Source: Pseudomonas sp. Au-Pse12
GTDB lineage: Bacteria; Pseudomonadota; Gammaproteobacteria; Pseudomonadales; Pseudomonadaceae
Assembly (NCBI RefSeq): GCF_021341665.1
Contig: NZ_JAJTTH010000014.1
Location: forward strand, 62,001-126,000
Length of the DNA: 64,000 nt
Direction of reading: 5' to 3'
The position numbers and the translations under genes were made by a program. The stretch's first letter is position 1. Every line of letters begins with the position of its first letter. Below the pieces are notes generated by a model, which had not been told where the DNA came from, did not search any database, and saw only the letters and a list, made by a program, of their open reading frames with translations. Shown piece after piece: positions 35,422 through 43,714 of this stretch.

Positions 35422-36342
35422 CTACAGTGTCATGACAACAAGAGGGACATGCTCATATAGAACATCAGAGAAAACCTGAAAATCGCCACCCTTCCCTGTT
35501 TGTCGTCTATAGGCAACAAAGTGCGAATTCTTAATATAGAAATAACGCGCCTCGGCAATTTCTTTGTACATACGATCCGAGGCAGCGTCTCCAGGCCCTT
35601 GCATCGTTACAGCACCCTGGGCTTCCGCTAGGCCGACATTGGCAGCATTTGCAGCGAATGGCCCTTCAATACCATCAAAGTTCCAAAAACCCAGAGGCTG
35701 GCTAAAAAAGCTGCTGGGGGCATCATTAAAGTCATAAGCATCTTCAACATAAAAGCCTATGCGACTGACTAAAAGCTGCACCTTATCCTTAGTTACAACA
35801 ACCTCTCCCTCGGGAAAGACCCGAACATTAAAATCAGCCAGAGCCGCCCTTAACTCGTCTATCTCATCGACGAATCGAAAAATTACCGACCGACTATTGC
35901 AATAACCGAACCGCTCTACCGATCTCGCCTCCCCATTAAACTGAAGCGGGTACACACCAGGAGTTCGCCCCTTGAATTTCGGCAGTATTTTTTCGCGCAT
36001 CAGGTCTTGAGCCGGTCCATTATTCCAAGCCACTCGTAGAACATTCAGCACCTTATTGAAACGCTCAAACTTGGCAAGCCAACTCATCTTGACGATTGCA
36101 CTATTGAAATAGGGCGCTGGAGCAAGGGCAGCATGGTCCTTGACTTCGTTCGACATTGCGCCATCTATCGTCGACCAAGGCTTGCCATCAAACCAGTACT
36201 GCATCAGGTCGGCGGCGACATTCCAGTTCATTTTTCTCATCGCTGCTGGAATATCACTCACTCCGAAAAGACGAATCGCCAAGGTCTTTTCGGCATGCTT
36301 ATTCGCAGGACTCAAACTAGATGTCGCAACTATTTCCGTCAC
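35422..36342 (-). CDS. DUF6402-like protein, candidate PAAR-linked T6SS effector
   Basis: 306 residues from a GTG with GGGAG 7 bp upstream; the preceding in-frame codon is a stop, so no longer start is possible. Near the N-terminus FGVSDIPAAMRKMNWNVAADLMQYWFDGKPW resembles the DUF6402 family as I recall it. There is no signal peptide or helix long enough for a membrane span. The C-terminal half contains VFRFVDEIDELRAAL-like and FYVEDAYDFNDAPSSFFSQPLGFWNFDG blocks rich in aromatics. It lies 65 bp after a PAAR gene with a C-terminal extension, inside an AT-rich insert, consistent with a T6SS toxin. No catalytic motif was identified. Confidence 0.6.
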   Translation of the reverse strand: MTEIVATSSLSPANKHAEKTLAIRLFGVSDIPAAMRKMNWNVAADLMQYWFDGKPWSTIDGAMSNEVKDHAALAPAPYFNSAIVKMSWLAKFERFNKVLNVLRVAWNNGPAQDLMREKILPKFKGRTPGVYPLQFNGEARSVERFGYCNSRSVIFRFVDEIDELRAALADFNVRVFPEGEVVVTKDKVQLLVSRIGFYVEDAYDFNDAPSSFFSQPLGFWNFDGIEGPFAANAANVGLAEAQGAVTMQGPGDAASDRMYKEIAEARYFYIKNSHFVAYRRQTGKGGDFQVFSDVLYEHVPLVVMTL

Positions 36343-36407
36343 CTAGGAACTCCCATTTGCATGCAAGAGTGGGATTGCCGCCGACTCTTCAACGCCATCG
36401 ACCATGA

Positions 36408-36932
36408 TCAAGCAATCACCACTTCGGTCTGCCGTTCGATAATCAGTTCATACATCTCGGCATTCGAAGATGATATTTTTTCGGTCTTACCATCGGCCCC
36501 CGTCACTCCACTAAAGATCTTTCCAGAAGCCGTTTTGAAGGTATAGGCAATCCCCACCAATGGTTTTCCGGTCTTCTGACACTCAATCGCATACTGTTCG
36601 TTGAACGGCCAATTGATCTGCACCGGCAACGGCGCCACAAACGGCGCCGGGGTAAAGCTGTCGCCAATGATCACGGTGCCCGACCCGCCAATCACCGTGT
36701 TGCCATGAGCGCCCACCGAGCCCTGGGTCGCCGCGGCTCGGCCATTGATCGACACGGTACCGCTCAAGCCGCCCACCAGGGCACCACCACAGGCCGAGAC
36801 ATCGCCCTGGCGCGCGGCCGGAAGGCCGTCGAACAGCACGTCCGCCGAGCCGCTGGCAATGGGGTTGACCCCATGCCCGGGGATCGGGCAAGCCGTTGGA
36901 TCGCTGACCCGCGCCGCAGGTTTTCCAGACAT
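36408..36932 (-). CDS. PAAR-domain T6SS spike-tip protein with C-terminal extension
   Basis: 174 residues from ATG at 36932, behind GGAGGG; 13 bp after the tssE stop. Residues 1-~100 are a PAAR domain with the P-A-A-R and G-D-x-x-x-C/H-G-G pattern (SGKPAARVSDPTACPIPGHG, GDVSACGG, GSVGAHG, GSGTVIIGDSF). Residues ~100-174 are a separate region (FNEQYAIECQKTGKPLVGIAYTFKTASGKIF, then a GKTEKISSS strand) that looks like a transthyretin-like/adaptor extension. PAAR proteins sharpen the VgrG tip and carry effectors. It likely carries the downstream DUF6402-like protein. Confidence 0.88.
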   Translation of the reverse strand: MSGKPAARVSDPTACPIPGHGVNPIASGSADVLFDGLPAARQGDVSACGGALVGGLSGTVSINGRAAATQGSVGAHGNTVIGGSGTVIIGDSFTPAPFVAPLPVQINWPFNEQYAIECQKTGKPLVGIAYTFKTASGKIFSGVTGADGKTEKISSSNAEMYELIIERQTEVVIA

Positions 36933-36945
36933 CGCCGCACCCTCC

Positions 36946-37353
36946 CTACTTGACCCGAACCTGACCGCTGCCATCCAGGCGCGCGGCGAAACTGACCTGG
37001 CGCTTGACCCCTTCCACCTCCAGCAGGCCTTCGATGCTGAAGGCCAGCTTGAGCTGGTCGTGGTCGCGCGGCAGTGACACCACCCGCACGTTGGACAGCC
37101 TGGGTTCATAGGTCTCGATAAAGCTTTCAATGGCCCGGCGCGCCTGACTCAAGGAGTCGTGCAGGCTCAGGCGCATGTCGTTGAGATCCGGCAAGCCGTA
37201 GTCGGACAGCGTCTGCACACTGCCCGCACGGGTGCTGAGCATCTTCGCCAGATGGGCAGCCACCGAAGCCATGGCGGCCACTTCGCGGCTCCAGCCGACA
37301 CGTTGCTCGGCTTCACCGCTCAGGCGTTCGAAAAGACTGCCGTAGCGACGCAT
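36946..37353 (-). CDS. tssE: T6SS baseplate protein TssE (gp25-like)
   Basis: 135 residues. Starts MRRYGSLFERLSGEAEQRVGW and carries the gp25 core (VLSTRAGSVQTLSDYGLPDLND-like segment and SFIETYEPRLSNVRVV). A strong AAGGAG site lies upstream. It follows tssC by 18 bp. Confidence 0.95.
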   Translation of the reverse strand: MRRYGSLFERLSGEAEQRVGWSREVAAMASVAAHLAKMLSTRAGSVQTLSDYGLPDLNDMRLSLHDSLSQARRAIESFIETYEPRLSNVRVVSLPRDHDQLKLAFSIEGLLEVEGVKRQVSFAARLDGSGQVRVK

Positions 37354-37371
37354 GGCTTGGCTCCTTCTGCC

Positions 37372-38847
37372 TTATTCCTTGTCCAGCTTGCCCACCAGCG
37401 ACAGGGTGAAATCCGCGCCCATGTACTTGAAGTGCGGCCGCACATTGAGGCTGACCCGGTACCAGCCCGGCTCGCCTTCGACATCGCTGACGATGATCTG
37501 CGCGGCACGCAGGGGACGCCGGCCACGCACTTCGCTGCTGGGGTTCTCCTGGTCGGCCACGTACTGGCGGATCCACTTGTTGAGCTCCAGCTCCAGGTCG
37601 GTGCGCTCCTTCCACGAACCCAGTTGCTCGCGCTGCAGCACCTTCAGGTAATGGGCCAGGCGGTTGACGATCATCATGTAGGGCAGTTGCGTACCCAGCT
37701 TGTAGTTGAGCTCGGCTGCCTTGCCCTCGGCGCTGATGCCGAAGAACTTGGGCTTCTGCACCGAGCTGGCCGAGAAGAACGCCGCGTTGTCACTGCCCTT
37801 GCGCATGGTCAGGGAGATGAAGCCCTCTTCCGCCAGTTCATACTCGCGGCGGTCGGAAACCAGAACCTCGGTGGGGATCTTGGTCTCGATCTCGCCCATG
37901 CTTTCAAAGTGGTGCAGCGGCAGGTCTTCCACCGCGCCGCCGCTCTGCGGGCCGATGATGTTCGGGCACCAGCGGAACTTGGCGAAGCTGTCGGTCAGGC
38001 GCGTGCCAAAGGCGTAGGCGGTGTTGCCCCACAGGTAGTCTTCGTGGCTGTTGGCGACGTTTTCCTTGTAGACGAAGGACTTCACCGGGTTCTCTTCCGG
38101 ATCGTAAGGGTTGCGCAACAGGAAGCGCGGCAGGGTCAGGCCGATGTAGCGTGCGTCCTCGGACTGGCGAAAGCTCTGCCACTTGGCAAATTGCGGGCCC
38201 TCGAAGTGATCCTTGAGGTCCTTGAGGTCCGGCAGGCCGGCAAAGCTTTCCAGGCCGAAGAACTTCGGCCCCGCCGCGGCAATGAAGGGCGCATGGGACA
38301 TGCACGAGACGCTGGAAACGTACTGCATCAGCTTCACGTCCGGGGAGCTGGGGGACATGAAGTAGTTGGCGATGATCGCGCCCACTGGCTGGCCACCGAA
38401 CTGGCCATATTCGGCGGTGTAGATGTGCTTGTAGAGACCCGCCTGCATCACTTCCGGAGAGTCCTCGAAGTCGTCCAGCAGATCCTGCTTGGAAACGTTG
38501 AGGATCTCGATCTTGATGTTCTCGCGGAAATTGGTCCGGTCCACCAGCAACTGCAGGCCACGCCATGCCGACTCCAGCGACTGGAAATCGGCATGGTGGA
38601 GGATCTCGTCCATCTGCTGGCTGAGCTTGGCGTCGATCTCGGCAATCATCCGGTCGACCATGGCCTTCTTCACCGGCTCGCCGCTGTTCTGCGGTTTCAG
38701 CAACTCTTCGATAAAGGCCGAGACTCCGCGCTTGGCGATGTCATAGGCTTCGTCGTCCGGGGTCAGGCGGGTCTCGGCGATGATGCTATCGAGGATGCTG
38801 TATTCGCTGCTGTCCTGATTCTTCTGCTGTGCGGCACTACTGCTCAT
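37372..38847 (-). CDS. tssC: T6SS sheath large subunit TssC
   Basis: 491 residues, standard length. Contains the conserved sheath segments SLESAWRGLQLLVDRTNF, EYGQFGGQPVGAIIANYF, and ends KYMGADFTLSLVGKLDKE. It assembles with TssB into the contractile sheath. AAGGA site 8-9 bp before the ATG. Confidence 0.97.
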   Translation of the reverse strand: MSSSAAQQKNQDSSEYSILDSIIAETRLTPDDEAYDIAKRGVSAFIEELLKPQNSGEPVKKAMVDRMIAEIDAKLSQQMDEILHHADFQSLESAWRGLQLLVDRTNFRENIKIEILNVSKQDLLDDFEDSPEVMQAGLYKHIYTAEYGQFGGQPVGAIIANYFMSPSSPDVKLMQYVSSVSCMSHAPFIAAAGPKFFGLESFAGLPDLKDLKDHFEGPQFAKWQSFRQSEDARYIGLTLPRFLLRNPYDPEENPVKSFVYKENVANSHEDYLWGNTAYAFGTRLTDSFAKFRWCPNIIGPQSGGAVEDLPLHHFESMGEIETKIPTEVLVSDRREYELAEEGFISLTMRKGSDNAAFFSASSVQKPKFFGISAEGKAAELNYKLGTQLPYMMIVNRLAHYLKVLQREQLGSWKERTDLELELNKWIRQYVADQENPSSEVRGRRPLRAAQIIVSDVEGEPGWYRVSLNVRPHFKYMGADFTLSLVGKLDKE

Positions 38848-38875
38848 GATCTAGCTTCCTTTGCTGTTGGGGGTC

Positions 38876-39382
38876 TCAGGCTTGCTCGGCGGGAGCGGCA
38901 TTCAGGCCCAGTTCACCCAGAACCCGACCGCGGGACTCGTCGTCGGCGAGCACCCCTTCGATGGCCTTGCGAAAGGCCGGCGCATTGCCCAATGGCCCTT
39001 TGAGCGCCACCAGGGCGTCACGCAGTTCCATGAGCTTTTTCAGTTCCGGAACCTGCTCCACCAGGCTGGCCGGGTTGAAATCCTTCATCGAGTCGACGCG
39101 CAACTGCACCGCCAGCTCATCGCTGCCACCGTCGTCCTGAAGGCGGTTGGGCACGCTCAGGGTCAGGCGCAGTTCCTGCTTGGCCAGGACCTCGTCGAAG
39201 GTCATCTTGTCGATGCTGATGGGTTTGCGATCCTCCACCTTGCGTTCATCCAGACGCTGGGTGTAATCGCCAATCGCCAGTAGCTTCAACGGCAGTTCAA
39301 TCTCTTCCTGAGCCCCGCCGGTGGCGGGTTTGAACGTGACGTTGATACGTTCCTTGGGGGCTACGGAGCCTTCTTTGGCCAT
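38876..39382 (-). CDS. tssB: T6SS sheath small subunit TssB
   Basis: 168 residues, standard length. Starts with SVAPKERINVTFKPATGG and contains ELPLKLLAIGDYTQRLDERKVEDRKPI, typical of TssB/VipA. Partner of TssC, 28 bp upstream of it. Confidence 0.97.
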   Translation of the reverse strand: MAKEGSVAPKERINVTFKPATGGAQEEIELPLKLLAIGDYTQRLDERKVEDRKPISIDKMTFDEVLAKQELRLTLSVPNRLQDDGGSDELAVQLRVDSMKDFNPASLVEQVPELKKLMELRDALVALKGPLGNAPAFRKAIEGVLADDESRGRVLGELGLNAAPAEQA

Positions 39383-39415
39383 GTCACTTCTCCTTGGGGT
39401 TGTCGGCCCTGGGGC

Positions 39416-40972
39416 CTATTCGAGTACCGCCTCGAGATCGAGATGGCACAACCTGCGATAAACCTCTTCCTTGCGCTCGCGCACTGCATGGTTCTGCGGC
39501 AACAGCTCGCAGCAGTTGTGCAGCAGGTGCAGGACTTCCAGCGCCAGGTCCGGCTCCCAGGCCTGCAGGCCACTGTCCTGCAATTGCTGGTCAAGGGTTT
39601 CCAGTTGAGTCCGGGCCAGTTCGTACTTCTTGGCCATGAAACACAGGCGGGCCAGGCTCAATTGCCAGAAGAACCGCACGCGCCCGCCCTGGGCACTCTG
39701 CAGGCCCTGCTTGAACACCTGGACCGCCGCCTTCAGGCCATCCTTGCGCAGGGTCGGCTGCACGTCTTCCAGGGCCTGCTCCCAGGCTGGCAACTGGCTG
39801 GCGGACTCGACCTTGCGCGGCGCACTGGTGCTGTGCAGGTGGGGCAGGACGTTGGCGCTGATCCAGCTGCGGGTCGCCGGTTCGGCAAAGGGCACGCCGT
39901 CATGGAAGCGCAACTCGACGACCCCCGGCAGTCGCTGCAGCAGCAAGGCGAAATGCATTTCCACCTCGCGCATGGCGTGCTCGGAATTGAGCTCCTGCAG
40001 GCACTCCCAGACCATGCGCTGGCCGTCGAACCAGAACGGCGCCCGAGCCAGGCTGGCTTCCAGTTCCACCAGCAGGTCGGCGTACTGGCCCTGGCTGTAG
40101 CGTTCCTGATAGTGACGCAGCTTGTCCGCCGGCAACCCGCGCAAGGCGGTGACCTGCTCGGCGTTGCGCTCGGGCACGGCGTCGATGGACAGCCACAGCA
40201 GGGTCCGATTGAGGCGCAGCGCCCGTTGGTCGGTGGCCTTCTGGCGCAGCCACCAGGCGCACAACGACCGCGCGCTCTCCTGCTGCGCGCGCAGGGCTTT
40301 GTGCGCGTCCTTTTCGTTATCGATGGGCGAACCCGGGGTGAACAGTTGCGTCGCCGCCTGCTTGACCTGAGCCACCACGGTGCCCACGGCTCCGGGTTCC
40401 GGCTGATGGTCCGCGGCCCGGGCCACCATGCCCCGCAGGCGGCGGCAGATCGGCAACAGCAAGGGCGCGTCGTCCCCCAGTTGCAGGGTCAGGATGCCGT
40501 CCAGGCCTTCCAGTTGCTCCACCACACGGCGGAACAGCGGCAGTTGCTCCTTGATCGGCACGTTGTCATCCAGCACCTCCTGCAGGCGCGGCACCAACCA
40601 GGCAATCGCCGCCGTGCGGGTGCGCAGCTTGAGCGGATGCACCTGATCCCAATGGTGCTCGCACAGGTGGCGCAGCATCCCCAGGCCCGCCAGCAGGCCT
40701 GGGAACGACTCGCGCTGGTGCAGGGCCCAGGTCAGCCAGGCGGCGACCCGCAGATCCTTGGATTGATGACGCAACAGGGCTTCGCTCTGTTCCTGGATCT
40801 TCAGCCAGTCGACCTGGCCGCTGGCATGCATCGACTGCGCTTTGCCCAGCTCGTTTTCCAGGGCTTCAAATTCATTGGAGAAGCGTACGTCGTCGCCCGC
40901 GAAACTGTGCTCGTGCACAAAGGACTGGGCGAGTTTGAGGTGATGGGAGTACAGCTTGCGGGAATAGCTCAT
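39416..40972 (-). CDS. tssA: T6SS protein TssA
   Basis: 518 residues from the ATG beginning MSYSRKLYSHHLKLAQSF; the frame is open 13 codons further, but the body starts here. The N-terminal ImpA_N domain region has DWLKIQEQSEALLRHQSKDLRVAAWLTWALHQRESFPGL, and the C-terminal part is of the long TssA class (VasJ-like). TssA caps the growing tail at the membrane complex. It is the first gene of the locus, like hsiA2. Confidence 0.92.
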   Translation of the reverse strand: MSYSRKLYSHHLKLAQSFVHEHSFAGDDVRFSNEFEALENELGKAQSMHASGQVDWLKIQEQSEALLRHQSKDLRVAAWLTWALHQRESFPGLLAGLGMLRHLCEHHWDQVHPLKLRTRTAAIAWLVPRLQEVLDDNVPIKEQLPLFRRVVEQLEGLDGILTLQLGDDAPLLLPICRRLRGMVARAADHQPEPGAVGTVVAQVKQAATQLFTPGSPIDNEKDAHKALRAQQESARSLCAWWLRQKATDQRALRLNRTLLWLSIDAVPERNAEQVTALRGLPADKLRHYQERYSQGQYADLLVELEASLARAPFWFDGQRMVWECLQELNSEHAMREVEMHFALLLQRLPGVVELRFHDGVPFAEPATRSWISANVLPHLHSTSAPRKVESASQLPAWEQALEDVQPTLRKDGLKAAVQVFKQGLQSAQGGRVRFFWQLSLARLCFMAKKYELARTQLETLDQQLQDSGLQAWEPDLALEVLHLLHNCCELLPQNHAVRERKEEVYRRLCHLDLEAVLE

Positions 40973-41276
40973 GCGCAACCACTTTCCATGCCCGCCATCC
41001 AGGCAAGGCACAAGCCGTTGTTTCGCTCTCTATTGGAGGGTTTCGCAAAGGTGGGAAGCGAAGTGCGCACTGGAACTACCGGATGTCCGTTCAGGTGGCA
41101 AAAACACTAACGGAACACCTCAGGCAAAAACATAGGAAATATCTTATATAGATACGTAAAAATCTCGAACAAATATGATTAAGTTCCTACGCGCAACTTA
41201 TTGCACAGTTGAATACGTATCCTGTCGCAGATTTAATCTTTATATATTCCCTTATTAATCAAACATATATAAAACC
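40973..41276 (-). promoter_or_regulatory. probable promoter region of the T6SS operon
   Basis: A 300-bp stretch upstream of tssA without a supported gene. The distal half (about 41110-41276) is strikingly AT-rich, with ATATCTTATATAGATA and TTTATATATTCC. Such DNA is typical of horizontally acquired, silencer-bound T6SS promoters. No exact sigma-54 -24/-12 element with good match was found; an RpoN-dependent promoter is likely only because the operon encodes its own activator. Confidence 0.35.
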
Positions 41277-41302
41277 ATCCAAGCCCTCAGCGGGCCTTGG
41301 AT
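41277..41302 (-). terminator. probable rho-independent terminator
   Basis: On the minus strand a hairpin ATCCAAGGCCC/GGGCTTGGAT with a short loop and one bulge covers the end of the gene at 41287 and is followed by a GGTTTTATATAT tract. It would end transcription of that gene before the tssA promoter region. Confidence 0.6.
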
Positions 41303-41628
41303 TTATCAGTCGCCAGCACTTTGCGCTGCTGCAGGTAAATCACCCCATCGCCGTCGAATGCAATAACGTCATTGGCGGTCAATGTTTCACCGCCGCCACG
41401 TTCATGTTTAAGCCAGCCCTCTTCCCACAAGTTGCCACTTTCATGACGCACCTGAACAAAGAAATAAGGCGGCTCGGAGCGGGTTATCTCGATGTAGTGC
41501 CCACCGTCCTCGGCGCCCTGCCACTGCGCGTTGGGATGCTCGGCCAACACATGCGCCGGGGCCTTGGAAAAATCCACCATGAACAGGGCCATTGCCAGCA
41601 ACGCCAGGGCCAGTACGCCAACCGACAT
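41287..41628 (-). CDS. small membrane-anchored protein, unknown function
   Basis: 113 residues from ATG at 41628, with AAGG about 9 bp upstream; a GTG at 41676 would add 16 residues (with LIWLRRFL in front of the helix). One N-terminal hydrophobic segment (SVGVLALALLAMALFMVDF), then a ~90-residue domain with PPYFFVQVRHESGNLW and a C-terminal IYLQQRKVL. No family recognised. Not part of the T6SS operon because a terminator follows it. Confidence 0.65.
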   Translation of the reverse strand: MSVGVLALALLAMALFMVDFSKAPAHVLAEHPNAQWQGAEDGGHYIEITRSEPPYFFVQVRHESGNLWEEGWLKHERGGGETLTANDVIAFDGDGVIYLQQRKVLATDKSKAR

Positions 41629-41834
41629 GAGAAAACGCCTTAACCAAATCAATCCAGAATCTCCGTTATCATTCACCGCCCGCGACCCGTCCCGGCCGGG
41701 CAAGCGCGCATTCTGTTGAAGCGCCTCTGACTGCGCAATGAAAAGCGCAGTGGCCGCTGGCCATGCAACCTGGCCAACCTGCCAACACGCGGTTCGACGC
41801 CTCATGAGCCCCCAGCCCCCCCCAAGGATCCGTC

Positions 41835-42218
41835 ATGCGTATCACCCTCAGCGCCATCCATGTCGAAACGTCTGACAGCCTCTGGGTCGATTTCGACAGC
41901 GCCTTCGGCGAAGGCTGCGGCCGCTGGTTGGGAGCGCCGCCACAGGTTGCGCAAGTGCATGAGGTGGAGTTGACCCTGGAGGAAGAGTTTCGCTGGGATC
42001 ACAACCTGTGGGCCGCCACCCGGGACGCGCCGCACATTCAGAGGGATCGGCAAGGCCTGCTGCTGACCGGGGAATTGCTGCGCAGGGAAGAGGACGTCGT
42101 GGCACTGGCAATTGGCCCAACCGTGGTCCTGCTGTCGCTGCAGGACGCCCCTGCGCAACTGCCCGGATTTGTCAGCCTGGTTGCGCGCGAGGTCAGCCTG
42201 TACCCGGTTGCGCTGTAA
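41835..42218 (+). CDS. hypothetical protein
   Basis: 127 residues with AAGGA upstream of the ATG. Soluble, acidic, without signal or membrane segments. The N-terminal half has VHEVELTLEEEFRWD and the C-terminal half is hydrophobic beta-strand-like (DVVALAIGPTVVLLSL). No family recognised. It is divergent from the neighbour at 41287. Confidence 0.65.
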   Translation: MRITLSAIHVETSDSLWVDFDSAFGEGCGRWLGAPPQVAQVHEVELTLEEEFRWDHNLWAATRDAPHIQRDRQGLLLTGELLRREEDVVALAIGPTVVLLSLQDAPAQLPGFVSLVAREVSLYPVAL

Positions 42219-42628
42219 GCCAGGGCCACCGGCGACACGCCACAGCGGGAGTATCGAGCAAGGATCCATTCAGGGAAGTGTGCAGCAGAAAAGTCGCGGG
42301 GCACGACAGGGAAAGGTGTTCGCCCAGTGCTCTGGCCTTGGCAATCCTTGCACCGGTAAAGAGCCCTTGCACCGGGCGAACGGTAGGCATTCTAGTGCAA
42401 CTGACGGGGAAAGTCCGTGAGCAGATTCTGAATAAAACTGCGCAGGACGATTAACTGACTCATCCACCGACTCGCCCATTCAGCCTCGCTGCCTCAATCT
42501 TCTTGGGCAGTGGTCACCTGCCGAATGTCGGTGCAGGTCACCAGCACGCTCCGGCCAACCTTGAGGGCCTTGAGGATAAACACCGTGGTGGTGTTCAGCC
42601 GCGCATCAGCCCCTGCATCACAACCCCG
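42219..42628. other. gap with a possible gene remnant after attH
   Basis: No intact gene. On the minus strand the frame directly after the attH stop stays open for about 44 codons (42628-42494): DARLNTTTVFILKALKVGRS, VLVTCTDIRQVTTAQED, then a stop. The VLVTCTDI end recalls the last strand of a PAS domain. It has no start codon of its own, so it is either a decayed gene end or chance. The rest (42219-42490) shows nothing recognisable. Confidence 0.3.
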
Positions 42629-43714
42629 TCAATAACCGGTCATTTCCAGATAGCCGCTGCCGCTGTGGCTGCCACTGAACTGCAACGGCCCTTCCCAGTA
42701 GGGAATGCTCAGGTTCATCCAGGCTTGGGGGTTCAAGGCCCGGGTGGTGATATCCAGCCCCTTGGCGGGAATCTGCAACTGCCAGGCCGTGGGCAGTTGC
42801 CGCCCCTGGACCGTGGATTGGCTCAGCGGGGTCAGCTGGATCTGCTGCCGGTCCAAGGCCTGGGTGTGGCCGTCGGCGCTGATCCAGGTGCCGGTGATGT
42901 ACGGCGCCTTGGCCCGCTCGCGGACCCGGAACAGCATCAGCCGCTCGCCACTGTCCAGGTGCAGGGAAAACCAGTCCCAGCCGCTCTGGTCGGCAGCCAG
43001 GGGCTGGCTGCTCCATTCGCGATCGAGCCAGGCCGGGCCGCTGACCTGATAGCGCTGGCCATCGATCTGCAACTCCCCCGAGGCCTGGAAGAACGGCTGG
43101 CTGTAGTAGTAGGACGCCTGCCCCTGGTCAGACTTGCGGCTGTAGCCGCCCTCGCCCTGCAGCACCAGTGGCCGACTGCTGGACAGCTGCAGGCGGTAGG
43201 CGAACCCCGGCCCCGCAGCCTGCACCTGCATCCGCGCCAGCGGGTCGCCGGAGGGGTTCAAGGTGCGCAATTGCCAGTCATCGATCCACGCCTGGAACGG
43301 CTGAGCAACCACCCCGGCCTGGCCCACGCCGCCGCGGGCATAACGCTCGGCGGCCTGGTGACTGTGAGCCGAGGTGGCCGCCGCATGGCCCAGCCAGACC
43401 AGCGGCGCGCCCCACCCCGACTGTTCGGGAGCGGCGCGCAGGGCACTGCGAAACAGCGTCCATTGCACACCGAAATGCCGACCCTGCGCGTCACTCAAGT
43501 CCGCCGTGAGGTACCACCACTCGATACGAAAGCCGTCATGGGCGCCGTGGTCGGCGGGAAAGCTGAAGCGCCGCCCCGGCAGCACCGGGGTGAAGGCTGC
43601 TGCCTCGCTGCCCAGCCCGGCAAACCCCTGGGGCGGTTCGGCGGCAGGTTCGCAACCAGCCAGCAGGGCCAGCAGCAGCCCGGCCAGAGCCCTGCTCAAG
43701 CGATCAATCTTCAT
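42629..43714 (-). CDS. AttH-like lipocalin-fold lipoprotein
   Basis: 361 residues from ATG at 43714 with GAGGA upstream; it overlaps the permease 3' end by 11 bp. Lipoprotein signal LLLALLAGC. The mature protein begins with the AttH/CrtC-like block FPADHGAHDGFRIEWWYLTADL and has RYQVSGPAWLDREWSSQPL, the carotenoid-hydratase-like motif. Proteins of this family form an operon with an ABC exporter (AttEFGH) and probably act in the periplasm on an exported compound. Substrate is unknown. Confidence 0.85.
   Translation of the reverse strand: MKIDRLSRALAGLLLALLAGCEPAAEPPQGFAGLGSEAAAFTPVLPGRRFSFPADHGAHDGFRIEWWYLTADLSDAQGRHFGVQWTLFRSALRAAPEQSGWGAPLVWLGHAAATSAHSHQAAERYARGGVGQAGVVAQPFQAWIDDWQLRTLNPSGDPLARMQVQAAGPGFAYRLQLSSSRPLVLQGEGGYSRKSDQGQASYYYSQPFFQASGELQIDGQRYQVSGPAWLDREWSSQPLAADQSGWDWFSLHLDSGERLMLFRVRERAKAPYITGTWISADGHTQALDRQQIQLTPLSQSTVQGRQLPTAWQLQIPAKGLDITTRALNPQAWMNLSIPYWEGPLQFSGSHSGSGYLEMTGY

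Noticed and set aside
37159..39003. A 614-codon plus-strand frame across tssC and tssE
   Set aside because: Antisense shadow of clearly identified sheath and baseplate genes.
41040..41110. A GG-N10-GC match (CGGTAGTTCCAGTGC on the minus strand) as a sigma-54 promoter for tssA
   Set aside because: Only the invariant dinucleotides match; the rest departs from TGGCAC-N5-TTGC, and such matches are frequent by chance.
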